Positions 25,575 through 34,342 are shown, counted from the first letter of the stretch. The stretch is DNA of 64,000 nucleotides from Bacillota bacterium (GCA_023388195.1 JAEWGR010000092.1:1-64000), one strand, 5' to 3'. Translations and numbers: made by a program. The notes: generated by a model not told the origin, from the letters alone.

Positions 25575-25695
25575 GTCTTGCAGGCTGTGCGCAAGGCAGT
25601 TACTCCTGAAATACCAGGGGAATGCTTTTACTTTTGGCATGACCCCAAAGTAACAAAAAGTCTAGGCCCGAAGCCTCCAAAAGCTGAAAAGCCGG
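25575..25695 (+). repeat. Dispersed repeat family R2, copy 2
   Basis: This is the same 121-bp element as 12648-12768, in the opposite orientation. It lies in the 290-bp gap between scpB and the DUF2953 gene. Confidence 0.78.
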
Positions 25696-25742
25696 GCATT
25701 GCATATTGATTCTCCGCAGTTTATCAGGGCTTTTGGCCCCTC
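25690..25742 (+). repeat. Dispersed repeat family R3, partial copy
   Basis: The segment with gggcattgc and ccgcagtttatcagg followed by ttttggcc corresponds to the distal part of the R3 copy at 36143-36180. It follows R2 in the same relative order as in the 12-kb mosaic. Confidence 0.6.
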
Positions 25743-25755
25743 ATTCTGATACCGT

Positions 25756-25785
25756 AAAAAAGACAGTCACAGACTGTCTTTTTTA
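25756..25785 (+). terminator. Terminator downstream of scpB
   Basis: A perfect 12-bp stem AAAAAAGACAGT/ACTGTCTTTTTT with a 5-nt loop lies after the repeat elements. Confidence 0.75.
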
Positions 25786-25851
25786 TTTGCAGACTGTATG
25801 ATTGACTGGAAAAGTACATACATTAATAAGATCAGGTAAAGGGGTGACAGC

Positions 25852-26532
25852 ATGGCTAACTGGCTGATGGTGATCGCAGCAGGTATTATTTTACTATTCA
25901 TGCTCTCAAGGATACAGGTGTATATTGAGCTTTCTATTTGCCGTCACAATGCTGACGATCATTTGGCAATTACCCTGCATGCCCTGAAACCCTTATTTGT
26001 CTATACACTTAAGATTCCGGTAATTGAAATTGTACAGGTTAATTCGTTACCCTGGATTACCTCGAAAATTAAGGCACCTGAGGGTGGAACCGAGACATAT
26101 GTTGCCCGTGAACAGCGTTTTGTCAAAACAATGGGCGAAATTTTTCTCAAAAAACCCCGGAAATTCCGCAAACTGATGCGGGGGGTTCAACGGTATCTTC
26201 GCGCCTATCGTTATTATATTAACAATCTGGTCTCGTCCATACACTGCCAGAGAATGGATTGCAGACTTGTATACGGGTTTGATGATGCCGCCCTGACCGG
26301 CTTCATGATGGGGGTGTTCGGGGCAGCCCAGGGGTTCCTGCTCACCTCGCTTAACAACCGCCTGCAGCTTGACGCTAAACCTGATATTAAGGTTATACCG
26401 GTATATAACCGGCCTCATTTTCAACTGGATTTCAAGTGTATATTAAGAATAAGACTTGGCAAAGTTATTACTGCAACTATGGCAACTTTAACAACTTCAT
26501 TGTATAAGAAGGAGGCGACTCGCAGTGGCTGA
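25852..26532 (+). CDS. DUF2953 protein (YtfI-like)
   Basis: The 226-residue protein has an N-terminal membrane segment (about residues 4-20) and a basic cytoplasmic or spore-associated domain. C-terminal features include the hydrophobic GFMMGVFGAAQGFLL and PVYNRPHFQLDFKCILRIRL. It overlaps a ytfJ-type gene by 8 nt. The pair matches ytfI-ytfJ of Bacillus subtilis, which are sporulation-linked. AAGGGGTGACAG precedes the ATG. Confidence 0.8.
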   Translation: MANWLMVIAAGIILLFMLSRIQVYIELSICRHNADDHLAITLHALKPLFVYTLKIPVIEIVQVNSLPWITSKIKAPEGGTETYVAREQRFVKTMGEIFLKKPRKFRKLMRGVQRYLRAYRYYINNLVSSIHCQRMDCRLVYGFDDAALTGFMMGVFGAAQGFLLTSLNNRLQLDAKPDIKVIPVYNRPHFQLDFKCILRIRLGKVITATMATLTTSLYKKEATRSG

Positions 26533-26974
26533 GCATCCAATACAAGGCTTGATGAAAACCGCTATGGAGAGTATTAAAGGTATGGTCGATGTTAACACTA
26601 TTGTCGGCGATGCTGTCGAGACTCCGGATGGAACAGTAATTGTTCCTATTTCACGGGTAACGTTCGGTTTTGCGGCTGGTGGCGGTGACTATGAGGCAGA
26701 AGAAACAACAACTGCCCAGAGCCACCCCTTTGGTGGTGCCAGCGGCGCCGGTATTAGTGTGAAACCTGTTGGCTTTTTGGTATGTTCGCCAACAAACGGG
26801 GTACGGTTTATGTCTGTCGAGAGTAACCTTTTTTATGACCGTCTTATCGATATGGTACCACAAGTTATGAACAAGCTGGAAGGCATGTTCGGCGGCGACA
26901 AAGAGGATGAACTTGATCAGCTGGCCGAGACTGCTGAAACTCAGGCTACACATCAATCCTCCACTCACCTGTAG
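26525..26974 (+). CDS. ytfJ: GerW/YtfJ family sporulation protein
   Basis: YtfJ-type proteins are forespore proteins; GerW is needed for normal germination in Bacillus. The 149-residue product starts HPIQGLMKTAMESIKGMVDV, has VETPDGTVIVPISRVTFGFA (about 33-52) and a Gly-rich segment, then SVKPVGFLVCSPTNGVRFM. GTG 26525 follows AAGGAGG, within the end of the DUF2953 gene. A strong hairpin follows the gene. Confidence 0.92.
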   Translation: MAEHPIQGLMKTAMESIKGMVDVNTIVGDAVETPDGTVIVPISRVTFGFAAGGGDYEAEETTTAQSHPFGGASGAGISVKPVGFLVCSPTNGVRFMSVESNLFYDRLIDMVPQVMNKLEGMFGGDKEDELDQLAETAETQATHQSSTHL

Positions 26975-26990
26975 AAAATAAAGAATGTTA

Positions 26991-27019
26991 AAAACCCACA
27001 CATGGCTGTGTGGGTTTTT
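26991..27019. terminator. Bidirectional terminator between ytfJ and a minus-strand gene
   Basis: A perfect 12-bp stem AAAACCCACACA/TGTGTGGGTTTT with loop TGGC lies between convergent genes. Confidence 0.85.
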
Positions 27020-27042
27020 GCATATACCTTTAAAGATATAAT

Positions 27043-27240
27043 CTATTGAGCCAGGTCATCCAGTTTATTTTTAATCTGTGTAGAATGCAAGGCTTCAGCC
27101 TCAGCAAAATGCTTAAACATTTTTGATACTTCCTTGTCATTAACGCGGTCAGCAAATGTTTGATAATCGCGTACCAGTTCCTGCTTTTGGGTCAGAGTTG
27201 TACGCAAAGCTGTCTTGATATCAAGTGTTTCCATGATCAT
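27043..27240 (-). CDS. Small ferritin-like helical protein
   Basis: The minus-strand frame encodes 65 residues in two long amphipathic helices: IKTALRTTLTQKQELVRDYQ, then KEVSKMFKHFAEAEALHSTQ. The E...(A)EA.H spacing recalls half of a rubrerythrin or ferritin-like bundle, but a full diiron site is not evident. AGGAGG lies 5 nt before ATG 27240 and 11 nt before ATG 27234. The gene is divergent from the dacB-spmAB operon. Function unknown. Confidence 0.65.
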   Translation of the reverse strand: MIMETLDIKTALRTTLTQKQELVRDYQTFADRVNDKEVSKMFKHFAEAEALHSTQIKNKLDDLAQ

Positions 27241-27356
27241 ATACACCTCCTTGATTTTGATAGTATTATCCCCGGCTACTGAAAAATAATGCTCGTACCT
27301 TGCCTTGATTAAAACTTCGTTTATAATCATTGGATAAATTTGGAATATATATAATT

Positions 27357-27385
27357 TTGACCTTAGCAGGATTTAATTATATAAT
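27357..27385 (+). promoter_or_regulatory. Sigma-A-type promoter of the dacB-like gene
   Basis: TTGACC (27357-27362) and TATAAT (27380-27385) are separated by 17 nt, the optimal spacing. The start codon is 36 nt downstream. Confidence 0.65.
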
Positions 27386-27421
27386 AATCTTTGGTTTATC
27401 CTAACAGAAAGGATTGGATTA

Positions 27422-28570
27422 ATGGGACAACTAGCTAATCTTGGGAGATTGTTATTGATGTGTCTGGTACTTTTACCCACAAACAGCATGGCATCCGAAA
27501 CCCGGCCGGAAGTAACAGCAAAGTCGGCCATTGTAATGGAAGTATCTACGGGAAAAGTGCTGTATGGAAAAGAAGCAACAGAGCGGCGTTATCCGGCCAG
27601 TACGACCAAGATTATGACACTGATTACCGCGCTTGAATACGGCAAACTGGACGATGTGGTTACTGCCAGCGAGAATGCGGCCAGCACCGAAGGCTCGTCA
27701 CTATGGCTCGCCCGGGGTGAACAGCTTAAAATGCAGGATATGCTCTATGGCATAATGCTGGTTTCCGGTAATGATGCCACAGTAGCAGTAGCTGAGCATA
27801 TCTCAGGCTCTGTAGAAAAGTTTGCCAGACTGATGACAGATAAGGCTCACGCCATTGGCGCTGTAAACAGTAATTTTATCAATACCAGCGGCTTACCAAA
27901 TGAAAATCATTATTCTACGGCCTACGACCTGGCCAAAATTACCGCCTATGGGTATAAAAACCCGCTGTTTGCCCAGATTGTTGCTACCCAGCACAAAGTG
28001 GTTCCCTGGCCCGGCAAAGACCATGACCGGGATTTGTACAATGAAAACAAAATGTTATGGTTGTATGAGGGTGGGAACGGAGTTAAGACAGGGTACACGG
28101 ATGCGGCCGGCCGCTGTTTAGTTTCAGCAGCGAAACGGAATGGAATTCAATTGGTTGTCGTAGTATTAGACAGCGACCATATGTGGGATGATTCCATTGC
28201 CCTGCTGGATTATGGCTTTACCCAGCTTAAACAGGTGCCTGTAATTAATCAGGGTGATATTTTAAAGACCGTCAGAATAAATGAAGGTAAAACAGGTAAT
28301 GTCAAGCTGCTGGCAACAAATGATATTTCTATCCCTATGGCAGATAATGAACATGACAAATTCTCTACAGTAATCGATGCCCCGAATAAATTAAACGCCC
28401 CTGTGACTTCAGGGCAAAAATTAGGAACAGTAAGAGTCATGTATAATGATATAGAAGTTGCCAGCAGTGACCTGGTAGCTGACCGGTCAGTAGAAAAAAA
28501 ATCTTTTTTCGGACTGTTGTGGGGTTCAGTCTGGGGGTTTCTGAGTCTGGTATTTCGTAATTCAGCCTAA
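27422..28570 (+). CDS. dacB: D-alanyl-D-alanine carboxypeptidase (DacB type by synteny)
   Basis: This 382-residue penicillin-binding protein of the PBP5 group trims peptidoglycan stem peptides. It has a signal peptide (about 1-24), SxxK in PASTTKIMT, SxN in LVSGNDATVAVA, KTG in GVKTGYTDAAG, the C-terminal beta domain and a C-terminal hydrophobic segment. It precedes spmA-spmB, the dacB-spmA-spmB arrangement of Bacillus, where the product sets spore cortex cross-linking. Here it has a sigma-A-like promoter, so a vegetative PBP5-like role is also possible. AAAGGA precedes ATG 27422. Confidence 0.88.
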   Translation: MGQLANLGRLLLMCLVLLPTNSMASETRPEVTAKSAIVMEVSTGKVLYGKEATERRYPASTTKIMTLITALEYGKLDDVVTASENAASTEGSSLWLARGEQLKMQDMLYGIMLVSGNDATVAVAEHISGSVEKFARLMTDKAHAIGAVNSNFINTSGLPNENHYSTAYDLAKITAYGYKNPLFAQIVATQHKVVPWPGKDHDRDLYNENKMLWLYEGGNGVKTGYTDAAGRCLVSAAKRNGIQLVVVVLDSDHMWDDSIALLDYGFTQLKQVPVINQGDILKTVRINEGKTGNVKLLATNDISIPMADNEHDKFSTVIDAPNKLNAPVTSGQKLGTVRVMYNDIEVASSDLVADRSVEKKSFFGLLWGSVWGFLSLVFRNSA

Positions 28571-28605
28571 AAACTTCCTTGCATTCTTTTACCCCAGAAA
28601 GGGAA

Positions 28606-28657
28606 CCAGCGTATTCTGCGGGCATTCTGAAGGACTTGGCACACGTCAAGTTTTATT
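28606..28657 (-). repeat. Dispersed repeat family R1, partial copy D
   Basis: On the minus strand this reads as a diverged R1 left half (acttgacgtgtgccaagtcc then ttcagaatgcccgcagaat). It lies in the 136-bp gap between dacB and spmA. Confidence 0.5.
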
Positions 28658-28706
28658 AAGCGTTCTAGCTCAATAAAATCTTTCATACCATCATAATGGG
28701 TGATAG

Positions 28707-29291
28707 ATGATGATTAACGTAATCTGGTTGCTGCTTATGGCGAGCGGAATCATTTATGCCGGCCTGCATGGACGGATTGAGGTTGTCACATTAAGTGCCA
28801 TCAGCGCCGCCAAAAGCGCGGTAGAATTAACGATTAATCTAATTGGTGTTATGTGTCTGTGGCTGGGAATTATGAAAATTGCCGAGTTATCAGGCCTTAT
28901 CCGGGTTCTTGCCTACATATTAACGCCGATCATAGGTTTTCTATTTCCCAGTGTACCCCGGAATCATCCGGCTATGGGCGCAATTATCATGACCATCAGC
29001 GCCAATATGCTGGGACTCGGCAATGCGGTAACGCCGCTGGGAATTAAAGCCATGCAGGAACTGCAAACCCTCAACCCGAAAAAAGATACGGCAACTCCGG
29101 CCATGTGCACGTTGCTGGCTTTATGTACAACCGGATTTACCCTTGTTCCGGCAACGATTATCGCGTTACGGTCAGCAGCCGGTTCAGTCAATCCCACTGA
29201 AATCGTCGGCCCAACCCTTGTTGTAAGCCTTGTCGCCACAATTTTTGTTCTTGTTGTCGACAGACTCTGCCGGGCAGTATGGAAACGGTAA
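28707..29291 (+). CDS. spmA: Spore maturation protein A
   Basis: SpmA is a nucleoside-recognition (Gate) domain membrane protein needed for spore core dehydration. The 194-residue protein has about five hydrophobic segments and the typical core GNAVTPLGIKAMQELQTLNP (about 112-131). Two adjacent ATG codons (28707, 28710) follow a weak GGGTGAT. It is 15 nt from spmB. Confidence 0.93.
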   Translation: MMINVIWLLLMASGIIYAGLHGRIEVVTLSAISAAKSAVELTINLIGVMCLWLGIMKIAELSGLIRVLAYILTPIIGFLFPSVPRNHPAMGAIIMTISANMLGLGNAVTPLGIKAMQELQTLNPKKDTATPAMCTLLALCTTGFTLVPATIIALRSAAGSVNPTEIVGPTLVVSLVATIFVLVVDRLCRAVWKR

Positions 29292-29306
29292 CAAGGGGGG
29301 AGTCAC

Positions 29307-29846
29307 GTGCTGCTTGAATTATGCGAACAGCTGTCAGTCTGGGCTATTCCAGCCATACTGCTGATTGTCCCGGTTATTGGCTATTTACGGAAAGTTAAAG
29401 TATATGAGGCTTTTATCGAAGGTGCAGGCGAGGGCTTTCATACCGCAATCCGCATCCTGCCATGTCTTGTGGCCATGCTGATTGCGATTAGTATCTTCCG
29501 GGCATCGGGGGCAATGGATGCCTGCGTAGCCTGGATGAAGCCGCTCTTAAGCGCTCTGGGGGTACCATCGGACCTGGTCCCACTGGCCATTATGCGGCCC
29601 TTGTCAGGGAGCGGTTCACTGGGGCTGGCCACTGAATTACTGAATACCTATGGACCGGATTCGCTGATTGGACAGATTGCTTCTACAGTACTAGCCAGCA
29701 CGGATACAACCTTTTATGTACTTACCGTTTATTTTGGCGCTGTGGGACTCAGTAATCCACGCTATGCCGTATTGGTTGGCTTGTCCGGCGATATCGCCAG
29801 TTTCCTGGCTTCTGTCTATATTTGTAAACTTCTGTTTGCCCCTTAA
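29307..29846 (+). CDS. spmB: Spore maturation protein B
   Basis: SpmB is the partner of SpmA in spore dehydration. The 179-residue membrane protein has the Gate-domain motifs EGAGEGFHTAIRILPCLVAM (about 37-56) and RPLSGSGSLGLATELL (about 97-112). GTG 29307 follows AAGGGGGGAG. A terminator begins at the stop codon, so spmB ends the dacB-spmA-spmB unit. In Bacillus rluB comes next; here a redox pair intervenes. Confidence 0.93.
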   Translation: MLLELCEQLSVWAIPAILLIVPVIGYLRKVKVYEAFIEGAGEGFHTAIRILPCLVAMLIAISIFRASGAMDACVAWMKPLLSALGVPSDLVPLAIMRPLSGSGSLGLATELLNTYGPDSLIGQIASTVLASTDTTFYVLTVYFGAVGLSNPRYAVLVGLSGDIASFLASVYICKLLFAP

Positions 29847-29877
29847 CTGGTAACAAAATTGTTACCAGTTTTTTCTT
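29845..29877 (+). terminator. Terminator after spmB
   Basis: A perfect 10-bp stem AACTGGTAAC/GTTACCAGTT with a 6-nt loop is followed by TTTT. It overlaps the spmB stop codon. Confidence 0.88.
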
Positions 29878-29955
29878 TGCCCCCACCAGTGGCAGATAGT
29901 AAGTACCCGAATACACTGTAATGTGATGTAAAGCAGGGAATTGGAGGGGTAGTCC

Positions 29956-31236
29956 ATGATTAATGTGGTAGTGGTTGGCGGTGGCTGGGCAGGCTGTGCA
30001 GCAGCCCTGGCGGCGGCTAAAGCCGGGGCACAGGTGGTGTTGCTGGAGCGCACCGACTTATTGCTGGGAACCGGTCTGGTTGGCGGCATATTTCGCAATA
30101 ACGGCCGGTTTACAGCGGCTGAAGAAGCCATTGCTATGGGTGGCGGGGACTTATTCGTAGCTATGGATGCTAATAGCAGACACCGGGGCATACATTTTCC
30201 TGGACATAGTCATGCTTCCTTTTATGATGTAACTACGATGGAGCCTTTGGTAAAAAAGATACTGCAGAACTATGGTATAGAAGTCAAAACCAGAACAAGG
30301 GTATCAAATGTAGTTAAATATCGTAAAAAAATCCAATACCTTGTAAATGATAAAGATGAAATAATTCAAGGTGATGCTTTTGTCGATACTACCGGTACTT
30401 CCGGACCAATGGGCAACTGTTTAAAATACGGCAATGGCTGTGCCATGTGTATTCTCCGCTGCCCGACTTTTGGACCACGGGTGAGCATTACAGCTAAAGC
30501 CGATATAAAAGAAATTATGGGGAAAAAGGCTGACGGCAGTTACGGGGCCATGAGCGGCTCCTGCAAAATAAATAAAGATTCACTGCGGCCGGAACTTAAA
30601 GATCAGCTCGAAAAAGAGGGTATGGTTGTTATTCCCTTACCGGAAAATCTGAAAAAAACCGGTATGCTTGGTAAAAAGGCCTGTTCCCAATATGCCATTG
30701 CTGATTATGCCGAAAATATTGTACTTATTGATACCGGCCATGCCAAACTAATGACGCCGTTCTTCCCCCTCGATTCATTAAGAACAATCCCCGGGTTGGA
30801 ACGGGCCCGCTATGAAGACCCCTATTCCGGCGGGGTGGGGAATTCCATCCGGTATTTGGGAATGGCCCCCTGTAGTCACTCGCTAAAAGTAGACGGAATC
30901 GATAACTTATTCTGTGCCGGAGAAAAAGCAGGCATTATGGTTGGTCATACTGAGGCGGTGGTCACCGGCTTATTGGGAGGGCATAATGCAGTACGGTGCT
31001 GCCTCGATATGCAGTATTTGGAATTGCCGACCGAACTGGCGGTGGGTGATTTCATTGCCTTTATTCATGAACAAATGACTACGGAAGAGGGGCTCAGACT
31101 CAGATATACATTTTCAGGCTCGGTTTATTTTGAGCGCATGAAAAAGCTGGGACTGTATTCTTCGCAGCGGGCAGAAATTAATGACCGCGTAACCAAAACC
31201 AATTTAACAGATATCTATAATACCTGCCTGGTATAG
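29956..31236 (+). CDS. FAD-dependent oxidoreductase, GidA/TrmFO-like superfamily
   Basis: The 426-residue protein begins with a dinucleotide-binding motif VVVGGGWAGCAAALAAAKAG (residues 4-23) and contains a second FAD region near VDGIDNLFCAGEKAG (about 313). The C-terminal half (IPGLERARYEDPY, GLLGGHNAVR) recalls the MnmG/TrmFO family, but it is too short for MnmG. A cysteine cluster CAMCILRCPTFGP near residues 162-174 could bind a metal or take part in thiol chemistry. It is followed after 11 nt by a PyrK-like protein, so the two probably form an electron-transfer pair. Substrate unknown. Confidence 0.8.
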   Translation: MINVVVVGGGWAGCAAALAAAKAGAQVVLLERTDLLLGTGLVGGIFRNNGRFTAAEEAIAMGGGDLFVAMDANSRHRGIHFPGHSHASFYDVTTMEPLVKKILQNYGIEVKTRTRVSNVVKYRKKIQYLVNDKDEIIQGDAFVDTTGTSGPMGNCLKYGNGCAMCILRCPTFGPRVSITAKADIKEIMGKKADGSYGAMSGSCKINKDSLRPELKDQLEKEGMVVIPLPENLKKTGMLGKKACSQYAIADYAENIVLIDTGHAKLMTPFFPLDSLRTIPGLERARYEDPYSGGVGNSIRYLGMAPCSHSLKVDGIDNLFCAGEKAGIMVGHTEAVVTGLLGGHNAVRCCLDMQYLELPTELAVGDFIAFIHEQMTTEEGLRLRYTFSGSVYFERMKKLGLYSSQRAEINDRVTKTNLTDIYNTCLV

Positions 31237-31247
31237 GAGGTGTGAAT

Positions 31248-32231
31248 ATGGTAAACAAACTCCTGATGAGCTGTATAGATATTAACTCACCGTATTGTCC
31301 GTGCCTGCTTGCTCAGACTAACCACTGTACATTTTGCAGTCATTTAAAAGGTGAACCTGTATGTGACTGCAACTGGAGCGGAGTGTGCATACTATACGAA
31401 AAGCAATGGCAGCAAAAAAAGTCAAGCTGGACCAATGAAGCCGACAGCCCGGTCCGGCTGGAGTCAGATACAGAATTTATCATCAAGCAGAAAATTGCTG
31501 AGCATACATACCTGTTAGAAATTGAGGTGTTGCCGGCGCTGGCCCAAACGCTTGACAAATGCGGTTCTTTTATATTTATGCGCCGGCCTTCAGACCAGCA
31601 ATTTTATCATTTTCCGGTTGGTGTCATGAAGGTTGACGGGAATAATATCCAGGTAGTTGTTGAATGTGTGGGACCCAAATCTTCACGATTATTTACTGAC
31701 GGCAACAAGCAGGTTTTGGTTCGGGGTCCATATTTTAACGGTATTTTTGGTCAGCCCTGGATTGACAATGTAGATAATGGTAAAATATTATTAATAGCTG
31801 GGGGGATGGGGCAGCCGCCGGCCGTCCCGGTAGCACGGAAGCTGATTAAAAACGGCAACAGTGTTACGGCTATTTTAGCACCTGGCAAGATCGGCACCGT
31901 ATTTATTGCCGCTGAACTGGCCGCACTTGGTATTCAGATTCAGGAAGTCGCATCCATGCGTCAGTTTGGGATGCATGCCCTGGCTGAAATTTTAGCAGAC
32001 CGGGAAGTGTGTCCTGAGTTAATCGTGAGTGCCGGTCCTGACAGTCAGCATTACGGCATTATAGCGGCTATGCAGGCCGCCGGAGTAAATCTGCCCATGG
32101 CCGCGACCAATAATACCACCATGTGCTGTGGTGAAGGCGTCTGCGGCAGTTGTGAACGGCTGACCAGAACCAATAGCCGGGTTCGTACCTGTAAGGTGCA
32201 GACAGATTTTAATCAATTTATCCAGGAATAA
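31248..32231 (+). CDS. PyrK-like FAD/NAD-binding iron-sulfur reductase subunit
   Basis: The 327-residue protein resembles the electron-transfer subunit of dihydroorotate dehydrogenase and sulfide dehydrogenase. It has eight cysteines in the first 47 residues (including CPCLLAQTNHCTFC and CDCNWSGVC). A ferredoxin-reductase-like FAD domain (about 60-165), an NAD-binding region ILLIAGGMGQPPAVPVA (about 182-198) and a C-terminal [2Fe-2S] motif MCCGEGVCGSCERL follow. The N-terminal cysteine cluster is an addition to the usual PyrK plan. ATG 31248 has AGGAGG 7 nt upstream. No pyrD is nearby, so pyrimidine synthesis is unlikely. Confidence 0.8.
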   Translation: MVNKLLMSCIDINSPYCPCLLAQTNHCTFCSHLKGEPVCDCNWSGVCILYEKQWQQKKSSWTNEADSPVRLESDTEFIIKQKIAEHTYLLEIEVLPALAQTLDKCGSFIFMRRPSDQQFYHFPVGVMKVDGNNIQVVVECVGPKSSRLFTDGNKQVLVRGPYFNGIFGQPWIDNVDNGKILLIAGGMGQPPAVPVARKLIKNGNSVTAILAPGKIGTVFIAAELAALGIQIQEVASMRQFGMHALAEILADREVCPELIVSAGPDSQHYGIIAAMQAAGVNLPMAATNNTTMCCGEGVCGSCERLTRTNSRVRTCKVQTDFNQFIQE

Positions 32232-32258
32232 TTATGCAGGAAAGTAGGAATCAATTCT

Positions 32259-32993
32259 ATGCTGGAACGTTTGCAGAAAGTAATTGCCCACGCCGGAATC
32301 GCTTCACGGCGGGATGCGGAAGAAATCATTACCGCCGGCCGGGTTACAGTCAACGGCAAAGTGGTAACTGAACTGGGAACTAAGATCGAGCCCCGGCGGG
32401 ACCGGGTTGCAATTGACGGTAAAATATTAAAAGCCGAAAAGTATGTGTATATTTTGCTTAATAAACCCAAAGGTGTGGTAACGACACTGGAAGACCCCCG
32501 GGGCCGTAAAACAGTGGCCGATATCGTTGCCAAAATCCCAGAACGTATTTATCCGGTCGGCCGGCTGGACTATAATACTGAGGGCTTGTTAATCATGACC
32601 AATGACGGCGATATTACCCATGCCTTAACCCACCCCAGTCATGAGATCGCCAAAACTTATCTGGCTAAGGTCGAAGGCTTCCCCCCGGAAGAAAAACTGG
32701 ATAGACTGCGGGTTGGAATCAGACTGGAAGATGGGGTTACCGCCCCGGCTAAAATTAACATTGTAGACATTGACCGGGAGAAAGAGCTAACCACTCTGGA
32801 AATTATCATTTATGAAGGTAAAAACCGGCAGATCCGCCGGATGTGTGAAACAATCGGCCACCCTGTAAAAAATTTAAAGCGAATTCAATATGCCTTCTTA
32901 ACGCTGGAAGGCCTTCGCCGGGGGCAGTACCGCCAGCTGCTGCCCCAGGAGGTAGAGGAACTTAAATTACTTGGCAAGAAAAAAAACAGCTAA
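32259..32993 (+). CDS. rluB: 23S rRNA pseudouridine synthase RluB
   Basis: The RluB/RsuA-family enzyme makes pseudouridine in 23S rRNA. The 244-residue protein has an N-terminal S4 RNA-binding domain (ERLQKVIAHAGIASRRDAEE), the catalytic motif VGRLDYNTEGLLIMTNDGD with the active-site aspartate (about residue 105), and KNRQIRRMCETIGHPV. It follows spmB and the redox pair, matching the spmB-rluB order of Bacillus apart from the insertion. It ends at a terminator. Confidence 0.94.
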   Translation: MLERLQKVIAHAGIASRRDAEEIITAGRVTVNGKVVTELGTKIEPRRDRVAIDGKILKAEKYVYILLNKPKGVVTTLEDPRGRKTVADIVAKIPERIYPVGRLDYNTEGLLIMTNDGDITHALTHPSHEIAKTYLAKVEGFPPEEKLDRLRVGIRLEDGVTAPAKINIVDIDREKELTTLEIIIYEGKNRQIRRMCETIGHPVKNLKRIQYAFLTLEGLRRGQYRQLLPQEVEELKLLGKKKNS

Positions 32994-33000
32994 TTTTTTC

Positions 33001-33033
33001 ACCCTTATTTCAATGCTAAATAAGGGTTTTTTT
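33001..33033 (+). terminator. Terminator after rluB
   Basis: A perfect 10-bp stem ACCCTTATTT/AAATAAGGGT with a 7-nt loop is followed by six T. Confidence 0.88.
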
Positions 33034-33070
33034 CACTGCCCATAGTTTTTTGAAAGCGAGTGTGACCATT

Positions 33071-34321
33071 ATGAAGAAGGTTCTCATTATCGGTGGCGGA
33101 GCCGCCGGGTTATTGGCTGCTATCAGCGCTGCCCAACACGGTGCAGAAGTAACGATACTGGAAAAAATGAAAGATATTGGCCGGAAAATACTCATAACCG
33201 GTAAAGGCCGCTGTAACATAACCAATCATTGTGACCTTGCCGAATTGGTAAAGAATATGCCCGGTAACGGCGCATTTTTATATAGCGCATTTAATGCCTT
33301 CAGCAATCAGGATATTGTTGACATGCTGGAACAGGCCGGATTACCGACGAAAGTAGAGCGCGGCGGTCGTGTTTTTCCGGTTAGTGACCAGGCCAAAGAT
33401 GTCATTAAAACCTTTGCTAAAGAATTGGCAAAGCTACATGTAGATGTAAAAACGGGACAAACTGTGAAAAAACTACTTTTTGCAAACGGTACTATTACCG
33501 GTGCAGCCACAGCCGACAGCGAGTTTCAGGCTGATGCTGTCATAATTGCGACAGGGGGAGCCTCCTATCCGGGTACAGGGTCTTCGGGAGATGGTTATCG
33601 TCTGGCCCAGGCAGCAGGGCACACGATTATACCAATTAAGCCATCGCTGGTACCGGTTGAGGTCGAAGAAGACTGGATCAGGGAACTGCAGGGCCTGTCG
33701 CTGAAAAACGTAACGGCAACCGTTTTGGGTAACGGCAAAAAAGCAGCCGAAGATTTTGGCGAAATGCTTTTTACCCATTACGGCTTATCGGGCCCGATCA
33801 TTTTATCACTGAGTAAAAAGGTTTCCGAACTATTGGCGGCAGCGCCCGCCCAGGAAGTAGCCATTGAGATCAATCTCAAGCCCGCACTGTCTGCCGAAAC
33901 CCTGGACAAGCGCCTGCAGCGGGATTTTACAAAATTCGCCCGGAAGCAACTAAAGAATTCCTTAAATGAATTATTACCGGCCAAGATAATACCGGTAATC
34001 ATTGATTTGTCTTTTATTGATCCGGATAAATTTGTTCATCAGATTACGAAAGAAGAGCGCCTGCGTTTGCTGGAGGTATTACAGCATCTGTCATTTACTA
34101 TATCCCGGACGCGGCCAGTGGCTGAAGCAATAGTAACGGCCGGCGGGGTCAGCACCAAAGAGCTTAACTCACGCACAATGGAGTCCAAACTGCTGCCAGG
34201 TCTGTTTTTTGCCGGTGAGGTTATTGATATTGACGGCTATACCGGTGGATTTAATCTGCAGGCAGCTTTTTCTTCCGGTTATGTGGCCGGTAAATATGCA
34301 GCCATGCAGGAGAATTTGTAA
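33071..34321 (+). CDS. BaiN/HI0933 family NAD(P)/FAD-dependent oxidoreductase
   Basis: This 416-residue flavoprotein of the HI0933 group (often annotated aminoacetone oxidase family) has the FAD motif VLIIGGGAAGLLAAISAAQ (residues 4-22), GRKILITGKGRCNITN (about 44-59), the Gly-rich IIATGGASYPGTGSSGDGY (about 157-175) and the C-terminal GLFFAGEVIDIDGYTGGFN. The physiological reaction is not settled for the family. ATG 33071 is chosen because upstream TTG 33050 has no ribosome-binding site; the site before 33071 (GCGAG) is weak. A hypothetical membrane gene follows after 21 nt. Confidence 0.88.
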   Translation: MKKVLIIGGGAAGLLAAISAAQHGAEVTILEKMKDIGRKILITGKGRCNITNHCDLAELVKNMPGNGAFLYSAFNAFSNQDIVDMLEQAGLPTKVERGGRVFPVSDQAKDVIKTFAKELAKLHVDVKTGQTVKKLLFANGTITGAATADSEFQADAVIIATGGASYPGTGSSGDGYRLAQAAGHTIIPIKPSLVPVEVEEDWIRELQGLSLKNVTATVLGNGKKAAEDFGEMLFTHYGLSGPIILSLSKKVSELLAAAPAQEVAIEINLKPALSAETLDKRLQRDFTKFARKQLKNSLNELLPAKIIPVIIDLSFIDPDKFVHQITKEERLRLLEVLQHLSFTISRTRPVAEAIVTAGGVSTKELNSRTMESKLLPGLFFAGEVIDIDGYTGGFNLQAAFSSGYVAGKYAAMQENL

Positions 34322-34342
34322 TTACACAAATGGGGGTGTGGT

